Part shown: positions 25,092 through 43,070 of the stretch, one piece after another
How positions within the stretch are numbered: the stretch's first letter is position 1
Layout of the letters: every line of letters starts with the position of its first letter
Origin: Sporobolomyces roseus
Taxonomy: Eukaryota; Basidiomycota; Microbotryomycetes; Sporidiobolales; Sporidiobolaceae
Length of the DNA stretch: 64,000 nucleotides
Reading direction: 5' to 3'
Assembly: GCA_016617785.1 (NCBI GenBank)
Contig: JADILM010000008.1
Location: forward strand, 1,054,001 to 1,118,000
Notes under the pieces: model-generated
What the model saw: the letters and a program-made list of their open reading frames with translations, nothing else
What the model was told of the DNA's origin: nothing
The model's database searches: none
Position numbers and translations under genes: made by a program

Positions 25092-26240
25092 TTAAATTTC
25101 GAAAAGAGAAAGGTCAGCGAAGTATGCGGCTGATGGGTAGAGAGGTTGTAGCTTACGGAGAGTCCTTTCCCACGTGCACTTGCATATTTGTCGACCTCTG
25201 AACTCCATCAGGTGAGTCGGAGTGATGCCGCCTTTGGACTCCAATCGCTGGATAATGGTGATTTCGCGAACAGAGCGAAGGCTGTACAATTCAAGCAAAC
25301 GGTCAAAGGTACTTTGAGCCTCCTCATCGGTCCACTTTGATGAAGCTGGGATAGTGAAGTCGAGGCCGAGAAGATTCGACGGAACCGTCGAAACGAGAGA
25401 GAGGACCTGATCGAGGTCGATACCGCTCAATACGAGCGTCGATAGACCGCGACAGGCGGAAGCGATTCGAAGAAGACTTTCGGGTAAGGGGATCCAGTGA
25501 GATGATATCGAGAGATGGCGAAGTGTGAGAGGCAAGGTTGGAAGGACTTCGAGAACTCGTTGATGAAGAGGTGATCCAGACTTCATGACGAAGAGGTGGA
25601 GACTGACGAGAGTTTTGGCCGAGTTGTACAGGAGAGCACGGAATAAGGGAAGTGGTTGATCCATCATTTCGCTCAAGGATAGCTTCGTCAAGGAAATCGG
25701 TAAAGACACGATACCATTCGGAGGTTCGATCGGCATTTCGAGGCGAAGATGTCGGAGCTCTGTAATATATCACGGTCAGCTCTGACAGGCAGAGGAAGCT
25801 AAGAGAGCAGGCAACTCGCCTTTGAAAGCGGGAAGGAGGAGAAGCGAAGTGTCGAAAGCGTTCATGAAGAGCGCGCTTCGCAGATGGAGTGACTTGACGG
25901 TGTCGACGGCTTTCTCGAGGAAGGCCTTGAGAATCCATTCCGTCAACGGGTAGATCTCGTCGTCTGATACCGAAACGAAGTCGAAAAACACTTCGAGCTC
26001 TTCGATGATCACCGGTCGTTCGAGTCGTCTAGGTCTTTCGATGAAAAGCTTTGCAGTAACATATCCTCCTAGCTGCAGCTTCGTCTCTAAGAGAATCTGA
26101 CCGGGCTCTCGCCAACTCGAGTGAACGAGCGAGAAGTTTCGAAGGATTTCGCTTCTCATCCTGAAGCTAGGAGGGAGGCCTTCCACCGACAACTCCATGA
26201 CCCTGTATAGCAGCTCTGGAGGTAGATCTGAGATGGACAT
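25092..26240 (-). CDS. F-box protein (divergent family member, GC-AG intron)
   Basis: Two exons (26240-25820 and 25759-25092) give 362 residues. The F-box starts at the N-terminus with MSISDLPPELLYRVMELSV and continues with NFSLVHSSWREPGQILL. The C-terminal part has repeated leucine-rich elements (SLTKLSLSEM, LRHLSISSHWI, LSTLVLSGIDL) that look like LRRs. The single intron (25760-25819) is phase 1, as in the other F-box genes of the window, but its donor is GCGAGT rather than GT. The likely role is substrate recognition in an SCF ubiquitin ligase; the target is unknown. The C-terminus lacks the EFxRRQ motif of the 45-51 kb cluster. Confidence 0.75.
25760..25819 (-). other. GC-AG intron in F-box gene
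   Basis: The minus strand reads AAAG, then GCGAGT at the donor and TATTACAG at the acceptor, 60 nt in all. Joining gives AFKELRHLRLEMP in frame. No GT donor with a suitable phase lies nearby, and without splicing the frame ends at a stop shortly afterwards. Confidence 0.75.
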
Positions 26241-26722
26241 GGTAGAGTTGAGGGGAAGGAGAGGGAGGAGAGGGAAAAGTAGTGGTGGGGGACGACTAGG
26301 TTTGAGTGGTGTGTAAGCTGTGGAGTCTAGGCGGGAGGGTGCAAATCAATGCCGAGTCTTGTGAATTGTCTATGGTCGTTCAGCGTGGAGAAGAGTGGAG
26401 GTGAGGGGAGGGAGGTTGAATGGAGAGCGAGCGAGGGTAGAGAAGACCTTTCGGGTTCAGCTGGAGGTCGTAGATCGTTGAAGATAGCTGCAATCAGCTG
26501 TTCGAGGGTCGAGAGGTGAAGCAATCAAGCTGAAAAAGCAAAGCGTCGATTTTCGCAAACCGAGGAGCAAAAGCTCTCATCAGCTTTGAGAGTACTATAG
26601 CTCTCGTTTGATACGCAACATCAATTCAGAAGGTAGGAGAACAAATGAGCATGATAGCTCGACCCTTTTGAGAATTCAAAACTGCAAAAGAATAGAGGAA
26701 ACGACATGAAGTCTATAGTATT
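26241..26722. other. Region between an F-box gene and the ARO1 3' end
   Basis: No supported gene. A 65-codon minus-strand frame at 26327-26524 has no family features and lies where the F-box leader would be. Confidence 0.45.
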
Positions 26723-32236
<5,514 letters not shown>

Positions 32237-32405
32237 ATTGGCTAACACTACGCTTCTAACGATAGTTGAGACGAAGGAGTGATTTGTTACAGAGTCAAGT
32301 TTCGAGAAATCGATCGACCCCGGTTTCATCAATCCACTTCACCCGACTAGACTGTTTTGAGCAGTCGACTACACAGAAGGATAGTACAGATCAGGAGAAT
32401 TAGTC
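32237..32405. promoter_or_regulatory. Shared divergent promoter of ARO1 and the GNL1-type gene
   Basis: Only 169 bp separate the two start codons, which face away from each other, so regulatory elements must be shared or overlap. If the ARO1 ATG at 32329 were used, the gap would shrink to 76 bp. Confidence 0.5.
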
Positions 32406-34939
32406 ATGGCTAGAAAGGTTCGTTCGATTTCCCACTCTCTCCTTGCAAAACTCGATGAGCGCATAACTTGCTTTCCTCCTCAAAACAGAAGCCCGTATCT
32501 GGTAAATTTCGTAAGGCTCAACTTCAAGCGAAACGAGCAACGAAACAAGCGAATCAACAACCAGTCCCCTTTCCCGATGAAGTCGGAAACTTTGCTTCAA
32601 CTTCGAAACAACAACCCGCCAAACTCGTCTCGAATCGCAATACACAGAACAAGACTACTTTCAGAACGACGGAGCAGAGGGAGAGGGACGAGATGCATGG
32701 GAGTAGGATGGCGTTGGAGTCGAGGTTTATTAGGCTACCGAAAGAAGTTCAAGATATAAATCGAATGAAGGCGGCTACTGAGATCTTACAGCGACCGATC
32801 GAGGAAGAGTTGGGAGTACTCAAGGTAGAGGAACTTCAGCCCAAAGGTGGAGAAGAATTGATCTGTCCCAAGAGACCGAAATGGAGCTACAATTCGACGA
32901 AGAAAGAGGTCGAGAAGAACGAAGGTAAGTCTTTCTATCCACTTCTCTAGTTCTCCGATCCGGACTCACCTGTCACACTCCACCTTAGAGGGTATGTTCC
33001 GCAAATGGCTTACAACGACTGATCAAGCACTCGCCGAACTTTCTTCTTCGCAAAGAGAGGTCAACGACGATGACGATTACCACAATCTTCCTACCGCCAT
33101 GAATTCTTCTCCTACTTTCTACGAACGTAATCTCAACGTTTGGAGGCAGCTTTGGAGGACTAGCGAGATTTCAGAAATCTTATTGGTTCTGATCGGTAGG
33201 TTTCGTACTTTTCTCAATCTCTTGCCAATTGTGATTGATGTAACTGTCGTTATCTACAGATGTCCGTTTCCCTCTCCTTCACTACCCGCCATCACTTCGA
33301 GCCTATCTGCACACTCTCAAACCTCGCAAACCCCTAGTCCTCGTCCTAACAAAGTGCGATCTAGTCCCACGATGGCTCGCAGAAGCTTGGAAGACCTGGT
33401 TGGAAGAGACCGAGGGAGAAGGAGTGAGCGTCGTATTGATGGAGAGCTATAGAGAAGAAGAGAGGGGACAAGATACTCAAGGTTCGTTTTTCACTCCTCA
33501 CACCTTTCTCAATCTCGATCTCTGACTAATCTCGCTCGTTTGATCAGGTACTCAACCTCGTTTCATTCCTTCCGCACCACCTCCCGCACGCCACGCACTC
33601 CTCACCGCACTCCGAGCAGCCCATGCCTCCCTCCTATCTCCTCCCGAAATCGTCGCTTCCGACCCTGCACGACTCTCTCGCTGGACACCGAAATTGAGGA
33701 AGGAAGTAGATTGGGATAGTGTCGAACAAGAGGGAGCATCGACTGGTGCCCATGCGGGAGAAGACGGGTGGGAAGGGAAACGAAGGAGGAAAAAGGAGGA
33801 AAAGGTGTTTGTTGTAAGGGAGGACGGGAAACGAGTCGATGATGGAGAAGAAGAAGAATCGGAGGAGGAGGAGGAGGTCCAGAAAGATGAGGAGAAGAAG
33901 GGAGATGATGCTTATCCTTTTTTGACCGTGGGACTTATTGGCGAGCTCCTCTCGCTCTCTCCTGACGCCCTAGACCTGTCTGATACTTCTCTATACGTGC
34001 AGGACAACCGAACGTCGGAAAATCGTCACTTTTGAATGCGCTGCTTGGTCGCAAGGTCGTTCGAGCGAGTCGAACACCAGGAAAAACGAAAACCCTTCAA
34101 ACGATCTACTGGAACACGCACCTCAGGCTTTGCGACTGTCCTGGACTCGTCTGTCCCTCATCAGCTGGACTAGAACGTCAAGTTCTCGCCGGTATCCTCC
34201 CGATCCAGAACGTCGAACCTGTCTTGCGATTTATCGGTCAACGAATCCCGCTCGAGAAGGTCCTGAAGCTCAAGCATGAGGACGACTTGGAGGAGGAGAA
34301 GAAGCAGGATGAGTTCTCGTTGGATGTCGGAGCGAAGAAGGAGGAGAAAGGTCGATGGACTACGGATGAACTTCTCGCTGCTTATGCGGATCAACAAGGT
34401 GTGTTATGCTTCATAACTCAGCTACTCGAAGCCTCATGTTATTGTTTACGTCAGCCATCTTCTAACAATCACACGCTGACCTTGCTTGAAACAACTTTAC
34501 AGGTTTCGTCACCGCAAAGAGTGGGAGACCAGACATTTATCGATCCGGCGCGTTCATTCTACGTCAATTGCACTCTTCCGGTATCGCCTGGGGATTCCGA
34601 CCACCTTTCGTAGGGGACGCCGCCAGTCAAGGCAGTGAAACTCAAGAGGGTATCTGGTTGAGGGATTTCAAGCCTAAAGCTGGATCTGGATGGGTTGATT
34701 ACGAAGCGCAGGAAGGAAGGAGCGACGAGGAGGAACATACTGCTGAGGGTAGTGATAGTGAGGAGGAATATACCGACGAGGAGGAAGAGGAGGAGGACAG
34801 TGCGGATGAGAAAGCGGTCAGAGCTATTCAAAGCGTTTTCTCTGCGCTCGAGGTCGAAGGGGAGGATAGCGATGGAGATAGAAGTGAAGTGTTGGTTGAA
34901 GCGGAGGATGAATACGAAGAGGAAGACGACTCAGAGTAG
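32406..34939 (+). CDS. GNL1/HSR1-type circularly permuted GTPase
   Basis: The first exon is four codons (MARK), followed across an intron by KPVSGKFRKAQLQAKRA, the basic start typical of GNL1. Then come FYERNLNVWRQLWRTSEISEILLVLID and VRFPLLHYPPSLRAYLHTL. The permuted G motifs are in the order G4 (TKCDL), a low-complexity acidic insert (EEEESEEEEEVQKDEEKKG), G1 (GQPNVGKSSLLNAL, across an intron) and G3 (DCPGLV). The tail from about 34690 is strongly acidic. The protein is a nucleolar/nuclear GTPase linked to ribosome biogenesis; the motif pattern matches GNL1 better than LSG1 or NOG2. The stop is TAG at 34937-34939. Confidence 0.88.
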
Positions 34940-35324
34940 GAAGGAGAAGGAGAGGATTGAAAGTAGATAGGTTTTCGCATAGTACATAAGCAAACTCGCA
35001 ACTCGTCGTTCTCTTTTCTTGCCATAGGGACTCTGATTCTACGAGCATACATCGAGAGGCAGTCGAGGTTGAGGATGAGCGATCAGTCTTCGCAAGAAAC
35101 GAGAACGAGAGAAATCGAAAAATGTAGTTCGAGGGTCGTTCGCAAATCTCTGGCAACTGCCGAGATTCTCTGACCCTCCAAGGTGTCTTTCGCTATGAAA
35201 CAGCTGTAAACTCGACGTTACGAGATCAGAAAAATACTCTGCGACTCTTTTCTTCTTCCGACCACTCCCCTCCAACTCTCCAGACCCTCCAAAGTAGCTC
35301 TCAATATCCTCACAATAGCTCAAG

Positions 35325-36560
35325 ATGGCCGGCTCACGCTTCGAATATGTCAAGAAGTTTGAATTGCCCGATCCACTTCTTCCCTCAACTTTCTTCATCA
35401 TTCGATTAGACGGCAAAGGATTCCATGGCTTTTCAAAGGCACACGAATTTGCGAAACCGAATGATACGAATGCTCTGAATCTCATGAACGAAGCGGCAAA
35501 GAGAGTGATGGGAGGGAGAGAGTTGAATGGAGAATGTGTGATGGCTTATGGCGAAAGCGACGAGTATAGGTAAGCTTGTGGTCTGTCCTACAAATTGGGA
35601 GTAGAGCTGATATTTCGGGCTTGCAGCTTCGTCTTCAAATCGGGATGTCAACTTCACGGTCGCCGGAAAAGGTGGGTTTTCTTGCTTTCCTCCTATTTCA
35701 CTGCAGTTCGCTGACTCGAAACCCATATAGCAAGCTCGTGACGCTAGTGACCTCGATATTCTCGTCGGCGTACGTCTATCTGTGGCCGCAATACTTTCCA
35801 AATTCTCCTCTAGATTTCGCTGAACTGCCTGTTTTCGACGGTCGGTAAGCTCACGATGTCCTCATTCTCTTGTCCAGTACGGGATCGCTGATGCTTTCTG
35901 GGACAAATGCAGGATAGTGGAGTATGTGACGGAGAACGAGATTCGAGATTACATGAGATGGAGACAAGTCGACAGTAAGCCCTCCTCTTTCAAGCTCTTC
36001 CCTTTCTCGAATGCTCACAAACAAGGACGAAACGTATAGCTCACATTAACAACATGTACAACACGTGCTTCTGGACCCTCGTATTGAAGGGAAACAGAAC
36101 AGCACGACAAGCGAACGATGAGCTGAGTGTACGTTTCTTTCTCTCTATCGTACAAGCAGGTCCTGACGGTCCTTTGAGAACAGGGCACGATATCGAGTCA
36201 AAAGCAAGAGATGCTGCACGCCGAGTTCGGGATGAACTATAACAACGAATCAGCGATGTTCAGGAAAGGGAGTCTGATAGTTTGGGAGACTGCTCCTACG
36301 AGTTCGACAGAGGTGCGTCACGGCTCCCAATGTGAATCTCTACACTGTACTTATTCGTCGATTAGCTTCTGACACAGCCACCACTCGAAGATACCTCTCT
36401 GCCTTCCTCTCCTTCGACCTCGAATGGTACACCAGTCAAACATATGCGACAACGAAAGACACCGGCAAAGCCGAAGAGAAAACTAGTAGTGCTGCACGAA
36501 GACTTTATCAACGACGAATGGTGGGAGACTGGACGAGGGAGAGGGATTTTGCAAAATTGA
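35325..36560 (+). CDS. THG1: tRNA-His guanylyltransferase
   Basis: THG1 adds the G-1 residue to the 5' end of tRNA-His in the 3'-to-5' direction, which histidyl-tRNA synthetase needs. The start MAGSRFEYVKKFE at 35325 leads into FIIRLDGKGFHGFSKAHEF, with the metal-binding Asp. MAYGESDEY joins across an intron to SFVFKSG, the second catalytic motif. Later blocks are RWRQVDTHINNMYNTCFW, DELSGTISSQKQEMLH and EFGMNYNNESAMFRKGS. The C-terminus (residues after about 250) has a low-complexity linker and ends in DEWWETGRGRGILQN before the TGA at 36558-36560. At least six exons; the protein length fits the family. Confidence 0.95.
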
Positions 36561-36676
36561 GACTATCTCTCCTTTTCCTCTCATTCGAGACCTTCGAGAG
36601 ACTCAAAGAGAGAAAGAGAAACGCACAATGCTGAGATTATTGTATTTGACAAGAGAAACTGAAGAGAACCTAAAGT

Positions 36677-39397
36677 TTAATCCGAATCATCATCTGAACT
36701 ACTACTGCTCGAACTAGAATCTGAATCTGAATCGCTATCACTATCCTCCTCTCCACTCTCACCTTCTTCTCCACTCTCATCGTCATCATCACCTTGTCCA
36801 GACCTTCGTACGGGTTGTCCCTTCATCATCGCCATCTGTCCAGCGATCGTATCCTCATCAGGTTCAGAAATGTCATCTTCGACATCTGAACCTTCTTCCT
36901 CTTCCTTAACAGCTTCCACTTTCATCTGTGCATCGAATGCGAATCGTCTGATCAGCTACTGTCCTACTTGATCAGCTAGAAGTGCTCGACGTACCCTCAT
37001 ATCTTTCTGAGCGTCAGTTCCAACAAACGAATCACTCATTACGTAAACCTGGAAAGTGTACAATCCAGGTCCTGGAGGAGCTTGGAAACTCATTCGAACG
37101 GTTCGAATCGCTGAATCCCCCATATCGGTGAATTTGTGGGGTGCGACAAAGACTCGGTTCAGTTTGTGATCTCCGACGAAAATGTACCATGTAGGTTTAC
37201 GATTCTGTATGTTCGAAATTGGCCTAGTCAGTCAAATAGACAAAGACTAGGGAGAGGAGGAAGAGACATACCTTGAGGAAATGAGGAGCGTGAGCTAGAG
37301 GAGTAGGGATCACTCCATCCTCCTTCTCGTTCCTCCTTCCGATCAGTTCAGCAATCGATTGTTCTTCTCCCTCGATGTCAATCCCCGAACCTCCTTCCTC
37401 AGTCTTGGTACCCTGAGTGATATCAAGGATCTCGGGTTTCGTAGGAGTCTTGCCGGGAGGAGTGAGTCGTAGTTTGAGAGAGAATGAAACGACTGCTCCG
37501 GGAGTGACGACTTTTTCTCCAGTGACTGCTCGAGCACATCCAGATCAGTACAGGTATAGATCCAAGCGAGAGGGGAATAAGAATGTTTACCTTGGAATTT
37601 AGCATCGACGAAATCGACTACAGGCCAATGTTTCGCAATCTCGACAACTTCTCGCTTGTCACCTTCCGAGTAACCATCCAACAACTTCGCAACGTCTCCA
37701 ACAGGTAACCTTCCAAACTCTTTGACAGTAGCGACACCTTGCTTCTGAGCTTGAGCGACGAGTTCGGGTGAGACGTGAGGGAGTTGAAGGAGCTGAGAAG
37801 AAGTAGGGTGGACAGCTTGGAGGAGGAATTGTTGCAAGTGAACGATGGAGATGTAGGTTGAGAGCCAATTGTGAGCGAGTGCGATCGAGGCGAGTCCGGA
37901 ACAGAGGGGAAGAGCGATAGATGCGGTGAGGTGTTTCTCTGTGAGGGACAACCGATCCCTTCAGGTGAGCACTCGCTGAACTGGAGAGTAGAGCGACTCA
38001 CCTCTGAGCAAGTTTGAATCTTTGACGGGTAACCTCAACATGTGAGCAGCGATGAAGACTCTCGCGCGTTTCTTCGCAGGAGTCCAAGTAGCGTAACCCT
38101 CCCAACCCATCTTTCCATCAGGTCCTTCCCTAACCGTCGAGTTCAACCTAGCGTATTCATCGATTCCAGTTTTCCCAACTGATTTTCTGAGCTTGAGGAG
38201 TTGAGGATCGGTGGCGAATTCGTCGGAGGAAGCGAGGATGTCGAGGAGTTGGGGGAAAGTCGTCTCTTCTTTCAAAGCGTGGAAGTATTTCGATGCGGTC
38301 GAGTTCAAAACTCCATCTTTCGTCAGTTTGCGAGTACCGTACCACCATCGACCCTACATTGAGGAAAAATTGTGAGCTACCAGAGTCAAAGGAGATCAGG
38401 AGAGAATGAGAACTCACGACGAGGAAAGGTAGAGCTACACCTAGAACTAAAGCGTATACTCCCATAACCCACCAAGTATTCTGAGATTCGACAACCCAAG
38501 CAGGGAGTGCGATCCCCTGACTGAATTCCTGTTTCCCATCGGGATGTCCGTACATTTCGTAATTCGTTCGACTCACTTCATCCGTCAAGCTGTGAAAGGG
38601 GGATCAACTTCTTCTCATCAACTTCTGCAGCGTGGTGATGATGAAGGGGAAGAGAAGAGCTCACGCTTTGTACGCTTTCGTGAGTTCGACGAAATGATTG
38701 TCTGCTTCTTCTTTCGTTTGATTCGGTGCGAGTACAAGCTTATCCGGGTGGCTGTCAGGAGTACGCAATGACTACATCAGTATCCTCCACGAGTGCAGCG
38801 ATGTACCATGACCTCTACTGACAATTTGAGTGACATTCGCTTGTAATGTTTCTTGATTTGCTTTTCCGTCGAAGACTGTGACACGCTCTTCCCTCCATCA
38901 GCTCCTCGCAAGTAGGATCGAGAGATAGGGAATACGCACAGATGAAACACCGAGAATCGTGAACGGATCAAACTGAGCGGCTTCTCCCTCTATCCGACTA
39001 GCTTTCTGAACGACCAAAGCGAATGCAGCCCATCCCAACATCAACAACAAATGCCTGTACGCTCTTCCCTCATCTCAGCTTCATTCCTAGCTCACAGTAG
39101 GGATAAGAGCGCACCTGAGTGAGATGATAGATTTCCCTCCCTTTACTTTCCGAACCTCATCACTCTTCTTGTTCCATCCGACACAAGGAGCTGGTGCTTT
39201 GGATAACTTGCGATCGACCGTATTAAATAGAGTAGAATAGGTGAATGGAATCAAGATCAAGAGTAAGACTGTCAACGCAAAGAAGTATGACTGTTCACAA
39301 TTCGCGTAAAGTGAGTTAGTCCTTTGATTCTACGTGTTCGAGGAGACAGGAGAAGGCTTACTTGACCAGTCGTATCATAAGTGTATTGACCCGCCAT
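36677..39397 (-). CDS. SEC63: Protein translocation subunit Sec63
   Basis: An ER membrane J-protein of the Sec62/Sec63 complex that recruits the luminal Hsp70 (Kar2/BiP) to the translocon. The N-terminus (MAGQYTYDTTGQ) is followed by a first membrane segment (FALTVLLLILIPFTYS), a second (HLLLMLGWAAFALVV), and a luminal J domain. The J domain starts at FDPFTILGV and has YKRMSLKFHPDK; the HPD motif is rebuilt across an intron with a GTCAGT donor. The family signature GHPDGKQEFSQGIALPAW and a third membrane segment (WVMGVYALVLGVALPFLVG) come next. The Sec63/Brl domain follows, and the C-terminus is a Ser/Asp/Glu tail of about 40 residues, the usual CK2-type Sec62-binding tail. The stop is at 36677. 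Confidence 0.95.
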
Positions 39398-39448
39398 CCT
39401 CTACGTAACCGGATCGAGAGAGTGTCGAAATCGAAAGACTAAGAGTTG

Positions 39449-39836
39449 TAGACTCGTCAAAGAAACAACGAGTTTCTCTCCCACCTCTCCCCCCCTCTAC
39501 CTCTCATTCCCATTCAACCGATCAAATCACTTACGAAGACACTCTCATGTCCCCCACCTCTTCTCACTCCCCCGAACCTTCCGGATCCGATTCAGACTAC
39601 TCCGAATCCTTCTCCGTCGCGAAATCCACCTCGATCCCAAAACGTTCAAAACGTTCCCGACCCGTTTCGAATCAACCTTCTCGAAGAAACTCTCTCTCGT
39701 CTCAATCCGAATCGACCACTATTTCCACTGCTGCCCCGACTAAACGTAAACCCAAACCCGATTCTCAACCACCTCTAATCATTCCCACTTCTTCCAAACT
39801 TCTTCAATTCCTCTCTAACCCGCAACTCTAACTGCC
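39449..39836 (+). pseudogene. Displaced duplicate of part of the bHLH gene
   Basis: This 388-bp stretch is a copy of 43861-44237 in the same orientation, with about a dozen substitutions and one 11-bp insertion near 39791 that shifts the frame. Part of it remains open (ATG 39547 to a stop at 39829-39831). It lacks the start of the gene and the whole bHLH domain, and its substitutions include several that change amino acids (for example Ser to Ala and Gln to Pro). It begins about 50 bp upstream of the SEC63 start codon, so it lies in the SEC63 promoter or leader. A protein from it is unlikely. Confidence 0.85.
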
Positions 39837-40005
39837 AAAACTCTGAATTGAAACACAAGCAACAGCAAGGGAGAGAGCTACAAAGATATCCTACAAACAA
39901 ACACGAGAGAGAGAGAGAAGGCGATATGAACAAGAAAGAGAACTATAGACAGAAGTTGCGAAAACCGGAAATAGAGACGACACTAGTACTCCTCCCTCTC
40001 CTTTT

Positions 40006-42940
40006 CTAAGCAGTAGCTTCAGCTCTCCTCCTCTCGACAGTATCCTCCAATCTCTCGCCTCTCTTCCCACTCCATTGATGTACCGCAATACTACCTTCCA
40101 AACTTCCCCTCTCCTCCCAAGAAGTACTCATCAATTCCGCTCTCTCCGGATGCCAACTCACATCCCTAACCGTAACCCCTCCACCATATCCTCCATACCC
40201 ACCTTTCCTCGATTTGTTCGGTTTAGCTCGGAGGTTCCAATCGGAAGGATCATTGTACTCTCCAGTTTTACGATTCAGGAGAGGGTGAGTCTTGGATCGA
40301 TCAATCGTTTCGACGATTCGTCCGTCGAGAGAGTAGATGTGGATCTTTCCGTCAGCCGAACCGGTGTAGAGGTAGCGTTGACCGGTGGTTGAGAGAGGTG
40401 ACCAGTGACAGCGAATCAGGGTTGAAACGACAGAGTGTCCTCGGTAAGTCATGACCGAGGTATCGTGTGGGTGTTGCTTGTAGCCTGTGAGAGACGACCA
40501 TAGGTCAACTCAAATCTCATCGAGTGCGAGGGAAGCTCGATTGAAGCCGAAAGAGAGAGAGTCGAAAACTTACGAGGTTTAGGGTAGACTGCAAAGACAA
40601 AAGGAGAACGCAACCGAGTATATTCGTCAGCTTCCCGCCCTTATTTGTGACGATATCCAAGTCAGAGAGAAGACTCACAACCAGATCTATAATCATAACC
40701 ACTCGAGAAATTCTTCCTATCCAACCTCAACTTTTCAAACTCTTCATCATTCGTCATCATTCTCAAACTACCCACTCTCAACCCAACCAACTCATCAGCA
40801 TTCCTCCAAGACAAGAAAGAGAGAGAGAGAGAGATAAAAGAAAAGTTTTCGACAAACAAACTTACTCCCAAAGTTTCATAGCTTGATCTTTTCCATTCGT
40901 AATACAATACCTCCCATCACCTTTTGGTGAAACCCACGTGATCCCTTCTGTGTGACCTACTAGGACTCCAGAGGCTCGTTCACCGGAGAGAGAACGACGG
41001 TCCCAGACTTTGACGAAACAGTCATCGGAACCTGAGAGGACGAGTGAGAGGAAGTGAGAGAGTGAGGGAAGAGAGGAAAGAGAGGGAGAGCGAAAGATAG
41101 GGACAGGGGAGGGAAAGAGAGAAAACAAGAACGAGAAGGAATTTTGTTAGGATTCACTCCTGAGATCTCAAGGAACGTCGAGTAGAGATGAAAAACTTAC
41201 CGGACAACAGCAAGTTTGAATCTGAATCTGATCCGAAAGCTACAGCATTAACGTCGTCTCTGCACGTCGCGACCACACTATACTCGTCAGTTCCTTGAAT
41301 CAGAGTAGTAAAAGAAACGATTCCTCGACGTACCTATGAGCATTCACCCTCAAAACAGTCCTCTTCATCTCGACATCATAAACAAACATCTGGCCATCAC
41401 TAGCGCCCGCAACGATCTCTTTCGAATCATGACTGAACCTCAAACTCCAAATCCCGAAGCCACCCATTCTTCCCCCTGCTCCACCACTCGCAAAATTAAT
41501 CGTCTCTTGCTCTGATCCATCATCTCCAGCTGAACCGGAGAGTGAATCGAAATGACCTTTCCCAGTTTTGACCAAGTGGGAACGAGGGGAAATGGAGGAA
41601 TAGATCAACCATGAGTTGTCGTCGGAGAGTTCGGCATCCGTAATGGTCCATCTACAGTTCGAAGGATCTGCTCGAACTATTTTAGAAGTTTTGAGAGAAG
41701 TACGATGTTGCCAATCATATTGGAATCCCGTTCGAGTTCGACCAGAAGGTGCGGTAGTGTCGGTAACAGATTTCGAACCGACCCGAGGAGGAGATTGTGT
41801 ATCGTAAATATAGATACTACACTCGATCATTAGAGCCGACACATCAGCGAATGTCTCGAGTAGTAAAAGAGAGAGAAGAAGAAGAAGAAGGAGGGAAGAA
41901 CAAACCAGAAATCTTGACAAGCAGTATAAAAGAAAGTACCATCATTCGAATACTGACCCGAATAGACTTTACTCGTAAATTGAGATACTTCGACCCCGGA
42001 TGAATTCGGAATCAACATATCCCCCAACAAACGTTTGTTTCGGGATGATTGGGTCGGAGAGAGGGACAGTTCTCGTTGAGTGAAATAAGAGGAGAGGGAA
42101 GTTGGAGTTGGGTTCGACCAGTTTTTGGTCAAGGAAGAAGAATATTTCGATGGAATCTGCAAGAGAGTGGGAATGAGGTAAGTATGAGGGAAGATGAGGG
42201 AAGGAGAGGAGGAGCAGTACTCGAGAGAATAGACCACTACGTTCTAAATTCATTCCCGCTTCTTGAGGTTCCTTGATCACTTCATACCATTGTTTGTGAG
42301 CTCCCCTGTACCTCTCGTAACTGTCGATCAGTATCTAGCCCTAAGAGTACTGAGTTGAGCAAGAGAGCATACCTCCAATCTCCATCTTCGTCCATTTCGT
42401 CTTCATCGATGAAATCCTCGTCCTCCTCATCATCATCGTCCTCGTCCTGTTCAACCCCACTTCCTCCTCGTCTTCCAAACCTGTTCAAGAGCATTGATCG
42501 AATACTAGCGAGGGATAGAGTAGTTCCCCTCAAGTCTTGCGAAGTCAATCTTCTAGGATTCCCTTCAGAGTCGATCAAGAGGATCGCTCCAGTCGAAGCT
42601 GTTTCGTCCATTAGATCAACCTCATTCGAGGGTTAGTGAGGAGTAGAGAGTACGTACGATCATAGCCGATTCTGAGTTGAGATCCATCAGTCGCTGTGCC
42701 GCCTCCACTCTCCTCCTCCTCCTCTTCCTCTTCCTCTACTGGATCTGGTCCAGGTGTACCCTCCTCGTCATCATCGATATCTATAAAGTCTTCATCGTCG
42801 TCTTCTCCTAATAGAATAGGACCGAAATCTGAATCATCTTCTTCCTCATCTGAAGTGGTTTGAGTAACTTGAGCCATATCTGCCATGTCGATCGAATCTG
42901 ATGAATCTGAATCTGATGTGAATGAACCTGGTAGTGACAT
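40006..42940 (-). CDS. WD40 protein of the DCAF11/LEC14B type
   Basis: The start MSLPGSFTSDSDSSD at 42940 opens a long Ser/Asp/Glu-rich N-terminus with several acidic runs (residues about 8-150). WD40 repeats follow: KVYSGQYSNDGTFFYTACQD, IWSLRFSHDSKEIVAGASDG, LLLSGSDDCFVKVWDRRS, and YRGHSVVSTLIRCHWSPLS with YLYTGSADGKIHIYSLDG. The C-terminus has TVRDVSWHPERAELMSTSW. Domain order and the RGHSVxxTLIRCHWSP block match DCAF11/LEC14B, a substrate receptor of CUL4-DDB1 ubiquitin ligases. That role is inferred from family membership. At least nine exons. Divergent from the bHLH gene with 130 bp between starts. Confidence 0.85.
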
Positions 42941-43070
42941 GTTTGAAGAGGGTGAATAGTTAGAATGAGAGAGAGACTAGACTCGGCATCGGACATTCGA
43001 AAAGAGGGGAAACTTTAAACTCTCTCTCTCCCACTCACTCACTCACTCCCCGAATCAGGAAATAAGCTGT
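42941..43070. promoter_or_regulatory. Shared divergent promoter of the WD40 and bHLH genes
   Basis: The two ATGs point away from each other across 130 bp, which includes a tctctctctc / cactcactcactcact microsatellite-like stretch at about 43019-43048. Confidence 0.5.

Noticed and set aside
39547..39831. Frame in the displaced bHLH fragment as a functional small gene
   Set aside because: It lacks the gene start and DNA-binding domain and carries an 11-bp frameshifting insertion; better read as a duplicated fragment.
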